A stretch of 64,000 nucleotides of DNA from an uncultured Bacteroidales bacterium (GTDB lineage: Bacteria; Bacteroidota; Bacteroidia; Bacteroidales; UBA932): NCBI GenBank assembly GCA_905233275.1, contig CAJODR010000001.1, positions 21,329-85,328 on the forward strand, in the 5' to 3' direction. This document shows positions 10,148-20,210 of the stretch, in pieces; within the stretch, counting starts at the first letter, position 1; each line of letters begins with the position of its first letter. A program made the position numbers and the translations under genes. The notes below the pieces were generated by a model that saw nothing but the letters and a program-made list of their open reading frames with translations, did no database searches and was not told the origin of the DNA.

Positions 10148-10215
10148 GCACTTTATCCGTCTGTTTTTTCTTGAGACGGATAATTCTTAGGTACTTTGCA
10201 AAAAACAAAAGTACC

Positions 10216-11424
10216 ATGAGAACACCTTTATTATTATTGTTCGCAGCGACGCTTCCGCTCGTCACTCTGTCCTGTGAAAATGTGGACACAAATCCGCTTG
10301 ACCATCCCGACCAGGGCGAAGTCCCGGCGACCGCCCCGGCCGTGCCTCTCGGCGAAGTCGCCGAAATCTTTTCCATTCTTCCCATAGGCCCTGAGCAGCT
10401 CAGGGAAGTGTCGGATGCCGTCAGCGCATCGGTCGCCAACGGTTACGACGAGGAGTACACCATGGCCGATCTCTTCACTGTGCCCGGCGCCGGGGTAGGG
10501 GATGACCGGCTGGAGACCAAAGCCGCTCTGCGGACATACAGCCGCCCTCTCAGGGATCTCCTCTCGGAATGCATCCGCGACCGATTCGCCACCCGTGGCG
10601 ACGACGGGACCTCCGCCGACAAGTATCTGGAACTACTCACAGGCTCCGATCTCCAGGTGTACTGGCCATATTCGGATTCCTGGAATGGCGAAGAGGCTCC
10701 CGTAATCACATTCGACCCGGAAGACGGGTCGTCCAACAACATCGGGTACAAAGTCTCGACGGACGCCAACGGCAAACGCACCGTCACCAAAATGGTCGTC
10801 ACCGAGGATTACGCAAAGCAGCACCCGGTGTGGGTGATCAACCGCAATGACGACGCGTCGTATACGTCTCTCGAGCTGCTCCGCCGTCAGGACCCGGACT
10901 GGGGCTCATCAGGCGGCAATGTAGTGGTCAAGAGCAGCGACAGCGGCGACGAATCCAAAACCCTGGTCCTCAAGAGTTTCAAAGCCTACCGCAATTACGA
11001 TTGCTGGCTCCGCGGAGGATCTGAATTCTTCGTCAAATGCGGCTCAATTGAGAATTTCACGGCAAAGAATGACGCCGAGATGCGGCAGTATTCGCCATCA
11101 ATCACCGACTTCATGATTGAAGTGCGGCGCAACATGGTGGGCATCAGCCTTCCCTTCAACGCCGTGCTGGTCACCGACTGGACCCCCCAGCTGGAAAAAT
11201 GCCTCTTCATGATCACCGAAGACGACGGCGGCGCCCAGACCGGATGGACCGCCTCAGCCGTAGTAAAGTACAACTCAAAAGCTTACGGCATCGAAATCAC
11301 CATCCCCTTCAACGCCCTCGACGACATCGTCTGGCGCGGCACCCTCTCCAGCAAATACCTCCAGAAAAAGAACGTCCACGGCCGCTTCGGTGACGTCGAA
11401 GTCCTCTTCGATGTCCTGGATTAA
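10216..11424 (+). CDS. Hypothetical lipoprotein of unknown function
   Basis: Lipobox-like signal MRTPLLLLFAATLPLVTLSC; no recognised domain. Confidence 0.75.
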   Translation: MRTPLLLLFAATLPLVTLSCENVDTNPLDHPDQGEVPATAPAVPLGEVAEIFSILPIGPEQLREVSDAVSASVANGYDEEYTMADLFTVPGAGVGDDRLETKAALRTYSRPLRDLLSECIRDRFATRGDDGTSADKYLELLTGSDLQVYWPYSDSWNGEEAPVITFDPEDGSSNNIGYKVSTDANGKRTVTKMVVTEDYAKQHPVWVINRNDDASYTSLELLRRQDPDWGSSGGNVVVKSSDSGDESKTLVLKSFKAYRNYDCWLRGGSEFFVKCGSIENFTAKNDAEMRQYSPSITDFMIEVRRNMVGISLPFNAVLVTDWTPQLEKCLFMITEDDGGAQTGWTASAVVKYNSKAYGIEITIPFNALDDIVWRGTLSSKYLQKKNVHGRFGDVEVLFDVLD

Positions 11425-13235
11425 GCTTCCGTGACGGTCATTTCGCAGTGGGGGCAGTCGAAGTGGAGGGGGAGGCGGCGGCCGTTGTTGAGGAGGTAGA
11501 GTCGCCTTCCATCGGGGTTGTCGCGGAGGCACATGCCGAGCTGGTGGCGGATGCAGTAGCGGGTGCGCATCAGTTCGGCTCCTTTCTGGCCGGTGATTTC
11601 GTATGCGGAGTCGACGGAGGGGGCGCCTGCACGACGAAGGAGCTCTTCGCTGACACGGTTGGCGATGTTGTCCTTGTAGGTGACGGGGGCGGTGATGTCG
11701 GGATTGCCGACCTTTCCTTTTCCGAGGGGCCGTGAGCGCAGCGGGATGGCTTCAAACTGCTCGGCGAGGGCCCTTCTCATGGCATTGATCTGAGCAGCCG
11801 CGAGATGGGGGATGCCGTCTGCGAGAAGATTCCTTACGTCGAACGAGAGGATTCCGGCCTTTTTTGAGAGCTGGCTGCGGAGGATTTCCGTCATGCGGGC
11901 CTCGTCCCTTGCCGCTTCGCCTTCAGCGGCGAATCTGCGCACGATCTTCTCCCCGTCTTCCCGCACCGCCTCGATGGTGACGGAATCGACCTTGGTGCTG
12001 ACATCCATAGTGACTGAAAGCGTCCGCAGTGGCGTATGGGCCTCGATTTCCCGCTCGAAGGCGGAATCCTGGTTGCGGTAGAGCCGTATGCCGGGGCCGA
12101 GGCCGTCAATCCGCTTGGCGCGAATGGTCAAGCCCTCGCACACGTCACCCCTGAATCCCTGCACCTGTCCGTTGCCGGTGACGAATGAGAACCCGTCCCC
12201 CGACCTGAGGCTGATACCGGGCCCGGAAGGAGTGATTCGGATAAGTACGCTGCCGTTTCCTGCCGGGCGCATAGAGGAGATGGTCCCGATGGGCTGGCCC
12301 ATTCCGCGGGCGGCCTCTGCGGTCATCCATTCGCCGCGGCGGCCGTCGAGGTACAGCGAGGTGAAGCCGCGGTTGAAAGTCTTTGCCGTGTCGGGGACGA
12401 ATCCGCCCGTGACATGCCCGAAAGAGGCCCTGCAATAGCGTTCAGGGTATCTGGCGACCAGTTCGTCAAGGGCTTTGGAGTATGCCCTGACAGTGTTGGC
12501 GACATACGAACGGTTCTTGAGGCGGCCTTCGATCTTGAAGGACATGATTCCGGCTTCGGCGAGGTCTTCCAGGCGGTCCAGGAGCTGAAGGTCCTTGAGG
12601 GACAGAAGGGGTTTGTTTTTCATGAGGACGTGCCCCTTGTCGTCCACGAGGTCGTAGAGGCTCCTGCAGGCCTGGGCGCATTCGCCACGGTTGGCGCTCC
12701 TGCCGGTAATGCACTGCGACAGGTAGCACTGGCCGCTGTACGAGACGCACAGGGCGCCGTGCACGAAAGCCTCCAATTCGACGGAAGTCGCAGCCCGGAC
12801 CGCACGGATCTCGGAGAGCGAAAGCTGCCTCTCAAGCACCAGGCGGGCACATCCGATGCTCTCGAAGAACCTGGCCCTCTCCGGCTCGCGGATTGAGCAC
12901 TGGGTGCTCGCGTGAACGGGAATGGACGCCATCGCCATCACGGCGGGATCCTGCACTATAAGCGCGTCGGCGCCTGCTTTTTCGATCTCCCGGACCAGGC
13001 CGCGCACCTTTTCGAGCTCGTCATCATATACAATGGTATTGACCGTGACGAATACCCGCGCTCCGAACCGATGCGCATATTCGCACAAGGTACGGATGTC
13101 CTCTACCGGGTTGCCGGCATCCTTGCGGGCCCCGAACTCGCCGGCCGCTATATAGACGGCATCGGCACCGCAGTCGATGGCCGCGATGCCGATATCCAGA
13201 TTTCTGGCCGGAGACAGTAGCTCGAGAGCCTGCAT
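11421..13235 (-). CDS. Peptidase U32 family protein
   Basis: LELLSPARNLDIGIAAIDCGADAVYIAAGEFGARKDAGN; conserved EAFVHGALCVSYSGQCYLSQCITGRSANRGECAQACR. Confidence 0.95.
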   Translation of the reverse strand: MQALELLSPARNLDIGIAAIDCGADAVYIAAGEFGARKDAGNPVEDIRTLCEYAHRFGARVFVTVNTIVYDDELEKVRGLVREIEKAGADALIVQDPAVMAMASIPVHASTQCSIREPERARFFESIGCARLVLERQLSLSEIRAVRAATSVELEAFVHGALCVSYSGQCYLSQCITGRSANRGECAQACRSLYDLVDDKGHVLMKNKPLLSLKDLQLLDRLEDLAEAGIMSFKIEGRLKNRSYVANTVRAYSKALDELVARYPERYCRASFGHVTGGFVPDTAKTFNRGFTSLYLDGRRGEWMTAEAARGMGQPIGTISSMRPAGNGSVLIRITPSGPGISLRSGDGFSFVTGNGQVQGFRGDVCEGLTIRAKRIDGLGPGIRLYRNQDSAFEREIEAHTPLRTLSVTMDVSTKVDSVTIEAVREDGEKIVRRFAAEGEAARDEARMTEILRSQLSKKAGILSFDVRNLLADGIPHLAAAQINAMRRALAEQFEAIPLRSRPLGKGKVGNPDITAPVTYKDNIANRVSEELLRRAGAPSVDSAYEITGQKGAELMRTRYCIRHQLGMCLRDNPDGRRLYLLNNGRRLPLHFDCPHCEMTVTEA

Positions 13236-13240
13236 GGATT

Positions 13241-14164
13241 TTACTGGCTCAGCTGCTGGATGAGCTTTTTGGCGTTGTCGCCGTACTTGGAGTCACCTGT
13301 GACCATCTTGTAGTATTCGATGGCTTTGGCCTTGTTGCCGGCTTCTTTGTAGCAGGTGGCGAGGTTGTACTTGATCTGTGCGGGGGCGTCCGGTTTGAGA
13401 GCGATGAATTTCTCGTATGCCGCGATGGCATCCTTGAATTTCTTGCCCTGCTGGGCGGCGCTGCCGGCGATCTGGTATGCGCTGGCGTTCTCTGCATATC
13501 CGGCGGACTCGATGGCGAGATTGTAGGCTTCGCCGAATTTCTTCTCCTTAAGAGCGGCCTGTGCGAGCTTCAGCACGGTGTTGCCGAGGGGCTTGGAGAC
13601 GTTGAGACCGTTTTCCTGGGCCTTGAGATAGGCATCCTTTGCTTCGGCGAGACGGTCGAGCTTGGTGAAAGCCTGGCCGAGGCGTGCCGCCGAATTGGCG
13701 TCTGCGGGATTGAGCTCGAGAGCCTTTCCAAGAGCCTCGATAGCTGCTTCGAAGTTTTCGGCTTCAAAGAGAGTCTTGCCCTTGCCTGCGTAGAGGTTGG
13801 GGAGGAGGTCCTTGCACTGCTCGACAACTTCTTCCTGACCGTACTCAGTGGCGGTCTTTACGACCTCGTCAAGGAATGCGATGGCGCCGTCATAGTCGCC
13901 TTCGCCTCCCATGCCTGTAACGATGGAGTACTGGATATTGGAGATGTTCTGCTTGCAGTCGGAGACGAGGCTTTCGCCTTCATCGCCGAGCTGGGCGGCC
14001 ATGTCAAGGGCCTTTTTGAAGAAGTCGACAGCGCCTGTCTTATTGCCGTCGCTGAATGCTGTACGGCCCTGCTCGAAGAGGTCGGCGGCTTCATTGAGTG
14101 TCTGAGCGGAAGAGATACCTGCGGCGAGGAGTAAAATAGCCGCGGCTGCAAAGAATCTTTTCAT
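13241..14164 (-). CDS. Secreted tetratricopeptide repeat protein
   Basis: Signal peptide plus TPR motifs (EAALGKALELNPADANSAARLGQAF; AYEKFIALKPDAPAQIKYNLATCYKEAG). Confidence 0.88.
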   Translation of the reverse strand: MKRFFAAAAILLLAAGISSAQTLNEAADLFEQGRTAFSDGNKTGAVDFFKKALDMAAQLGDEGESLVSDCKQNISNIQYSIVTGMGGEGDYDGAIAFLDEVVKTATEYGQEEVVEQCKDLLPNLYAGKGKTLFEAENFEAAIEALGKALELNPADANSAARLGQAFTKLDRLAEAKDAYLKAQENGLNVSKPLGNTVLKLAQAALKEKKFGEAYNLAIESAGYAENASAYQIAGSAAQQGKKFKDAIAAYEKFIALKPDAPAQIKYNLATCYKEAGNKAKAIEYYKMVTGDSKYGDNAKKLIQQLSQ

Positions 14165-14265
14165 ACTTGTTTAGTTTATGGTATTATTTTCGTTGTCAAT
14201 TCTGCAATCGAATTGCAAAAATAGCAAATTTTTGTTTTACTTTTGCATCTAGGAAAGAGAAACGG

Positions 14266-16797
14266 ATGAAATTGCATTTTCCGAATACGCTTTGTCTGAC
14301 GCTGGGGTTGTTTTTAGCAACAATAATGCCAGCGCAGAATCTGCCGTCCCTGCCAAAAGCGGCGGAGATACGCACTGGCACCCTCGGAAAAGGCGATTCA
14401 TACTATCTGGTGACCAATAAAGCAGTGGGCGGCAAAGCCGATTTCGCACTCGTCACAGACGCCGTCACAGATATTACCGTCCTTGAAGACCTCCCTCATT
14501 TCGACGGGGTCGAGCCGTGGATGATGCTCGCTCGCGGCGGCGCCGACACCGGTCCTGACGGATGGTTTTCCAACAGTGACAGGGGCTCACTGTTCCATTT
14601 CCGCGGCGTTCCGTCGGGTGACAAGGTGCGGAGGGATTCGACACTTCTCCTGCTGTTCGACCTCATGGCGGAGATTCCCGGCCGGCACGCGGTAATCATC
14701 GCCGGCGACATAGATGCGGACGCCACTGCCAAGGATCTGGGCATATTCTCCATGATGCTCCCGAGTCCTTCGGAGAATGAATCCGCGCCCTACCGCTGGT
14801 CCCCAGGCACCGCCCCGACAGTCACAGTGTCGACGGCCGATGGCATTCCGTTCGTCGAAGTGACCTGGAAAGCGGAGCGGATTCCTGCGGAGCAGATGCC
14901 GACAATTATACCTTATATTACTGAGCAGTACGCCTCGGAGCTCGGCGAAGTGGTGACCAGGCGGGTTGAGCGCAGTCTCCGTGAACAGCGAATTCCATAC
15001 GGCACGGTCACCAGCGACTATGTCGGCAGCGCTGAGACGGACGGGGACGAGATATGGTCCGTAAAAGTCACAGCCCCTTCCGGCCATCTTCTGGACGTCG
15101 CCAGGACAATTGCATCATCGCTGTCCACTGTTGAGCGTGACGGCGTGACCGCCGCCGAATATTCCGACGCGCATGACGCATTCTCCGCCAGGAGGTCCGA
15201 GTACGCCAGCCGCCCGGTCAGGGACAACGGTGAATACATTGAAAAATGCGCATCAGCATTCCTCCGCGGCAGCGACCTGGCGTCAAAAGTTGCGGTTGAG
15301 AAGTATTTCTCCGCGAGGACGATGCCGGATTCGACGCAGTTGCGTCTGTTCAATTCATATTGTTCGGCCCTGCTGGCCCCTGAGGGCAATATGTCGCTCG
15401 CTTTTCGCACTGACAGCGCCCTTTTCTCTCCGGCCAACGCCCTGGCCGAATTCCGCCACGCGTGGAAAAATGCTCCGGCGCTTAAGGAGACTTACGATGC
15501 CGCGGCTCCGGATACCCTCGGACTCAGCTCCCATTCCGGCAAAACACGCATAAAGAATGAACAGCCGGACCCGATTTCCGGAGGCACGATTTGGACCACG
15601 CCGAGCGGCATCAAGGTGATCTGGCGGCACATGGATACTCCCGGTGTCGTTCACTGGGGATGGCTGCTGAAAGGCGGATTTGTGGGATTCGACAGCATCG
15701 GGCCGGGTGAGGGGGCATTCCTCTCCGACCTAATGTCGCTGTATTCGGTTGGTGGGCTGAGCGCGTCCGGATTCGCAGACATGCTGGAGTCCAACGGAAT
15801 AAGTCTCAGCACTGACGTCTCCCTCACGGGAATCAGGTTGGAGGGCAGCGTGCCGCCTTCGAGGCTGGATCTTCTCGTTCGCGTCCTGGTGGCGCTGTCG
15901 AAGGAAAGGCTTCCCGATGAGGCTGCATTCCGCGATTATCTCGCGGCTGAAAGGTTCCGCCTGGACGGCGGAATGACGGTGTCGGAGCGCATGAAGACCA
16001 TTCTTCGTCCTGACGACCGATACACCATGGTCAAAGCCGCGGACAATCTGAAGGATGACCTGCAGGAGCGCGCAGAGGCGTATTTCGAAGAACGCTTCTC
16101 AAGGGTGGACGAAGGTGTGCTCGTCTTTGCCGGCGACATCGAAGAGGCGGAGCTGCGAAGGATTCTGACCCGGCATCTGGGCAATTTCCGCACGTCATCG
16201 TCGCGCAAAGGGACCGTACGGATCAGCAGGCAGACGATATCCGGGACCGTCGTCCGTACTGAGAAAGGCTCTCCGGAGTGCATCAGCACCCTGATTTCGC
16301 TCCCGCTCAATTATACCGGCGAAAACCGGATGGCGGCATACATGGCTGCGACCATGCTGAGGGACCGCCTGGCCGTCGAAATGGTGCCCTGGGGCATCTC
16401 GGTCGATTTCAGGACCGAAGTGAGCGCGTTCCCTGACGAACGGTTCGACCTGTATCTCACCGGCACACGCGTTCCCGAAGGTTCGGTGCCCGAATGCCTT
16501 CTGCGTCCGGACCTCTCCGAGGCGGTGGCAGTATGGCGCAAGGTGTTGAAAGAGGCTGGGGCCATGACGCCTTCCGCCCCCGTTCTTTCGGCCTTCAAGA
16601 GCGGCCTCGTGGCGGAAATCGCCTCCGAGCTCAAGGATCCGAAGGGCATAGTCGAGGCAGTAATTGTCCGTTACGCCGACGGAAAGGACGTGGTCACGCG
16701 ATACAAGGAGCGGATCGAGGCCGTGACCGCATCCCGGGTACAGGAGATCCTCGCCGCTTTTTCAAAGGCCCCCAGAGTAGAGTACATCGTACAATGA
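14266..16797 (+). CDS. M16 family (insulinase-like) peptidase-fold secreted protein
   Basis: Signal peptide; C-terminal half with M16-type architecture (GGTIWTTPSGIKVIWRHMDTPGVVHWGWLLKGGFVG; FAGDIEEAELRRILTRHLGNFR). Confidence 0.7.
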   Translation: MKLHFPNTLCLTLGLFLATIMPAQNLPSLPKAAEIRTGTLGKGDSYYLVTNKAVGGKADFALVTDAVTDITVLEDLPHFDGVEPWMMLARGGADTGPDGWFSNSDRGSLFHFRGVPSGDKVRRDSTLLLLFDLMAEIPGRHAVIIAGDIDADATAKDLGIFSMMLPSPSENESAPYRWSPGTAPTVTVSTADGIPFVEVTWKAERIPAEQMPTIIPYITEQYASELGEVVTRRVERSLREQRIPYGTVTSDYVGSAETDGDEIWSVKVTAPSGHLLDVARTIASSLSTVERDGVTAAEYSDAHDAFSARRSEYASRPVRDNGEYIEKCASAFLRGSDLASKVAVEKYFSARTMPDSTQLRLFNSYCSALLAPEGNMSLAFRTDSALFSPANALAEFRHAWKNAPALKETYDAAAPDTLGLSSHSGKTRIKNEQPDPISGGTIWTTPSGIKVIWRHMDTPGVVHWGWLLKGGFVGFDSIGPGEGAFLSDLMSLYSVGGLSASGFADMLESNGISLSTDVSLTGIRLEGSVPPSRLDLLVRVLVALSKERLPDEAAFRDYLAAERFRLDGGMTVSERMKTILRPDDRYTMVKAADNLKDDLQERAEAYFEERFSRVDEGVLVFAGDIEEAELRRILTRHLGNFRTSSSRKGTVRISRQTISGTVVRTEKGSPECISTLISLPLNYTGENRMAAYMAATMLRDRLAVEMVPWGISVDFRTEVSAFPDERFDLYLTGTRVPEGSVPECLLRPDLSEAVAVWRKVLKEAGAMTPSAPVLSAFKSGLVAEIASELKDPKGIVEAVIVRYADGKDVVTRYKERIEAVTASRVQEILAAFSKAPRVEYIVQ

Positions 16798-17396
16798 GTT
16801 CTCCCCACGGTATTATAATAGAAATAGGTGACATCCTTGTTTCGGAGGAGGTCATCACCGAGTTTTTCGCCTGCGATTACAAAGTCTGCCGCGGCGCATG
16901 CTGCATCATCGGCGACAGCGGGGCGCCTCTCCTGGAGGAGGAACTGGACCCCGTGGAGGCCGCATATCCATCCGCTGCACCTCTGATGACAGAAAAAGGC
17001 AGAGGAGTGATTGCTTCGACCGGATTCTTCTCCATCGACAGGGACGGGGATCTAGTCACTCCGACCGTTCCCGGCTCGGAGGAATGCGCCTACGCCCATT
17101 TCGCCCCGGACGGAAGTTGCCTCTGCGCGCTGGAAATGGCTCATCTTAAGGGAAGCTGCTCATTTCGCAAACCGCGTTCATGCAGCCTGTATCCCATTAG
17201 GGTGACGGAGCTCGCCCCCGGCCGCCTTGCACTCAATTACCATCGCTGGGATATCTGCAAGGCTGCTGTCGAGAAGGGACGCAAGGAAAATACCCGGGTC
17301 TTCCAGTTCCTGAAAGGCCCGCTCACGGAGTATTTCGGGGAGGAGTTTTATTCCGCTTTGTCTGAAGCGGCAACGAGGCTTTTCGCGGTCTCGTAA
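16794..17396 (+). CDS. DUF3109 family protein
   Basis: Cys-rich signature CDYKVCRGACCIIGDSGAPLLEEE...SCSFRKPRSCSLYPIRV; ATGA overlap with upstream gene. Confidence 0.88.
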   Translation: MSSPHGIIIEIGDILVSEEVITEFFACDYKVCRGACCIIGDSGAPLLEEELDPVEAAYPSAAPLMTEKGRGVIASTGFFSIDRDGDLVTPTVPGSEECAYAHFAPDGSCLCALEMAHLKGSCSFRKPRSCSLYPIRVTELAPGRLALNYHRWDICKAAVEKGRKENTRVFQFLKGPLTEYFGEEFYSALSEAATRLFAVS

Positions 17397-17566
17397 TCTG
17401 CGGCGTCGACCTTGACTTCGATAGGGTCTGTAAAGCCGAGGGACGGATACGGTGAGGATTCGCCGAGCACTGCGGCGGGGATGCCGTTGGCAATGAGCAT
17501 TTCGGCGACGATCCGTGCGCTCACAACATTGTTGAACGTGGCAACGGTTTTGAATTCTTCTTTCAT
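17348..17566 (-). CDS. DUF2007 family small protein
   Basis: MKEEFKTVATFNNVVSARIVAEMLIANGIPAAVLGE resembles DUF2007 (putative signal-transducing) proteins. Confidence 0.75.
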   Translation of the reverse strand: MKEEFKTVATFNNVVSARIVAEMLIANGIPAAVLGESSPYPSLGFTDPIEVKVDAADYETAKSLVAASDKAE

Positions 17567-17569
17567 GGC

Positions 17570-18037
17570 CTACTCTTCTTCCGGATTGAACTGCATCTTG
17601 TATTCGAGTCCGCTCTTGATGCGGACAATGTCACGGGTCGCTCCCTCGATAAACCAGGAGCCATATTCCCTCTCAATCGTGACACGGTCTTCAAAGAGGC
17701 GGAATATCTTCGTAAACACTGAGCGGAGACGGAAAGTCTTCAGCTCCGGAGTGTCTTTTTCTGCTTTGTAGCCCCTTTCCTTCATGTATTCGCCGAGGAC
17801 TCTCAGCAACTCGGCTTCACTGCCCGCAATGCGCAAGCGCTTGTAGCCGAATACGGGATAAATGAGCGACACCGCGGCAAAAAACCCGAGAATCATCCAC
17901 ACGGACGTCCATCCGCGCGTAAACATCACATTGATATCCTTGCTGACAAATCCCGCCGCGACAAGTATCGCAAGCACAACAATCAGCAACAGACAAATCT
18001 GGACGAAATATTTCAGGGATCTTACAAGGTACTTCAC
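17570..18037 (-). CDS. Hypothetical membrane protein
   Basis: Two predicted N-terminal TM segments; typical codon usage; 3 bp from DUF2007 gene. Confidence 0.65.
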   Translation of the reverse strand: MKYLVRSLKYFVQICLLLIVVLAILVAAGFVSKDINVMFTRGWTSVWMILGFFAAVSLIYPVFGYKRLRIAGSEAELLRVLGEYMKERGYKAEKDTPELKTFRLRSVFTKIFRLFEDRVTIEREYGSWFIEGATRDIVRIKSGLEYKMQFNPEEE

Positions 18038-18180
18038 GTCGTTTCAGTTTTTCTGCAAAGATAACATCTTTTTTGATTATATAGAATCGTCGCCTCCCCG
18101 AACCAATGAGGTTTCGGAAATTTGAATTACGGCATATTTTATGTATTTTTGTACGATAAATCAAAGTTGACAATAATACT

Positions 18181-19146
18181 ATGGACGAGACCGATCCGAT
18201 CCTTGAGCGCCGTGCGCGGGAGGAAAAACAGCAGAAGACAAAGAATCTCCGTAACATAGCCATCGCGATGGCGGCAGTAGCAGCTGTGCTTGCCGCGTTG
18301 CTCGTTTATGTGTGGCTCCAGAAAGGCAAGGCCGAATCGGCCTCTGACAAGGCCAAGGCCGAGAATGAAGAAGTTGCAGCCCTTATCAAGTCAGACTATG
18401 CCGCTGAGCTCGGAATGATCCGGGACTCCCTCGGTATGCTGCAGACTGACAACCAGCAGCTCCTGCTCCAGCTCGATTCGTCCAGGATGAGGGTGGAAGT
18501 CCTCATGGAAGAGCTCCAGAAGGCCCGTTCGATCACCAGCGCCGAGCTGCAGAAGTACAAACAGGAAGTTGGTACCCTGCGCTCCATCATGCGCAACTAC
18601 GTCGACCAGATCGACTCCCTCAACCAGCTCAACCAGAAACTCACGAAGGAGAATACCGGTCTCCGTACCGACCTCACCAATACCCGCCAGCAGAACGAAG
18701 AGCTCACCCGTCAGGTTGAAGATCTCTCCGGCAAGGTGGCTTCCGGCTCCGTCCTCAAGGCGAGCGGCATCACCGTACAGGCCTACAAGCAGCGCTCAGG
18801 CGGCGAAGACCGTGACAAAGTGGTCGACGCCTCCCGCAAGGTCGATTACCTGAAGGTCTCCATGACCCTCAACGCCAACAACCTCGCCACCCAGGGAGAA
18901 GTCCGCGTCTACGTCCGCGTCATCGATCCCGAAGGCCTCCTCCTCACCGGCAGCGAGTCCACCGGCTTCACCGTAGGCGGCAACCCCATGTCCGCCACCG
19001 CTTCCCGCGCCGTCGACTACAACGGCTCCGAAACCCCCGTAGCCATCTACGTCCGTGACGCCGGCTCCTTCCACAAAGGTGACTACAAAGTCGAAGTCTA
19101 CACCCCCGACGGCCTCCTCGGCACACGCTCGCTGACGCTGAGGTAG
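18181..19146 (+). CDS. Hypothetical membrane-anchored coiled-coil protein
   Basis: Single TM (IAIAMAAVAAVLAALLVYVWL), long coiled coil, C-terminal beta-rich domain. Confidence 0.8.
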   Translation: MDETDPILERRAREEKQQKTKNLRNIAIAMAAVAAVLAALLVYVWLQKGKAESASDKAKAENEEVAALIKSDYAAELGMIRDSLGMLQTDNQQLLLQLDSSRMRVEVLMEELQKARSITSAELQKYKQEVGTLRSIMRNYVDQIDSLNQLNQKLTKENTGLRTDLTNTRQQNEELTRQVEDLSGKVASGSVLKASGITVQAYKQRSGGEDRDKVVDASRKVDYLKVSMTLNANNLATQGEVRVYVRVIDPEGLLLTGSESTGFTVGGNPMSATASRAVDYNGSETPVAIYVRDAGSFHKGDYKVEVYTPDGLLGTRSLTLR

Positions 19147-19151
19147 GGGTA

Positions 19152-20210
19152 ATGATATATATCCATATACCATTTTGCAAGAGTTTTTGCCGGTACTGCG
19201 GGTTTTATTCGGAGTGCTACGGAGAGGGGGATGGGAGTGTAGAGGCGTTTGAAAAGAATCTCATGGCTGAAATCCAGAGGCGCCGGGGCGAGGACCCGGG
19301 CCCTGTGAAGACGGTTTATATTGGCGGCGGCACTCCTTCGGTGCTGCCGCTGAGTGTTTTGGAGAGGATTGTGGGGGCGCTGCCGGCCGGTTCATATGAC
19401 GAATTCACGGTTGAGGTGAATCCGGAGGATATCGTGACCAGAGGGATGGAGTATGTAAGGGGGTTGAGGAGTCTCGGTGTCAATCGGGTGAGTATGGGGG
19501 TGCAGTCGCTGTCGGATGAGGTTCTCCGGTGGATGCACCGGCGGCATACGGCGGAGAGGGCGGTTGAGGCGTTCAGGATGCTGCGCGAGGGGGGATTCGA
19601 CAATGTCAGCTTGGATGTGATTTTCGGGGTTGCAGGGTTTCCTGATGCGGTTTTGGAGGAGACGATGGAGGGGATTATCAGGCTTGGACCGGAGCATTTG
19701 TCGTGCTATCAGCTGTCGGTGGAGGAGGGGAGCGAACTCGCGGAGATGGTTGCTGGCGGCAGCTACGTGGAAGCGTCCGAGGAGGTGTGCCGCTCGCAGT
19801 ATTCGCTGATTTGCAGAATGCTGGCGGACGCGGGGTACCGGCATTACGAGATTTCGTCGTGGGCCAGGCCCGGGTATGAGGCGGTCCACAACAGCGCCTA
19901 TTGGCGAAGGGTGCCGTATATCGGCTTCGGGCCTGGGGCGCATTCATTCGACGGGAAGCGTCGGAGTTGGAATTCGGAGACGTTGCCTTCCTGGGAGGCC
20001 TCTTCTGAGGTGCTTTCGGAGGAGGATGCGGCTGTCGAGAGGGTGATGCTAGCGCTTCGTACGGCCGATGGGATTCTCCGCGAGGAATTGCCACGGGAGG
20101 CTTGTGAGAGGCTGATTTCGGAGGGGGCGCTTGCCGTTGAGGGCGACCGGGTGAGGATTCCGGAAGAGAGGTTTTTCGTTTCAGACGATATTATTAGACA
20201 ATTGATATGA
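19152..20210 (+). CDS. hemW: HemW-like radical SAM heme chaperone (coproporphyrinogen III oxidase-like)
   Basis: MIYIHIPFCKSFCRYCGF (CX3CX2C), VYIGGGTPSVL, VNRVSMGVQSLSDEVL, YIGFGPGAHSFDG. Confidence 0.93.
   Translation: MIYIHIPFCKSFCRYCGFYSECYGEGDGSVEAFEKNLMAEIQRRRGEDPGPVKTVYIGGGTPSVLPLSVLERIVGALPAGSYDEFTVEVNPEDIVTRGMEYVRGLRSLGVNRVSMGVQSLSDEVLRWMHRRHTAERAVEAFRMLREGGFDNVSLDVIFGVAGFPDAVLEETMEGIIRLGPEHLSCYQLSVEEGSELAEMVAGGSYVEASEEVCRSQYSLICRMLADAGYRHYEISSWARPGYEAVHNSAYWRRVPYIGFGPGAHSFDGKRRSWNSETLPSWEASSEVLSEEDAAVERVMLALRTADGILREELPREACERLISEGALAVEGDRVRIPEERFFVSDDIIRQLI

Noticed and set aside
11425-11460. GTCATTTCG near 11439 as another REP-like copy
   Set aside because: It lies in the conserved U32 peptidase C-terminus (HCEMTVTEA) and lacks the second half of the element.
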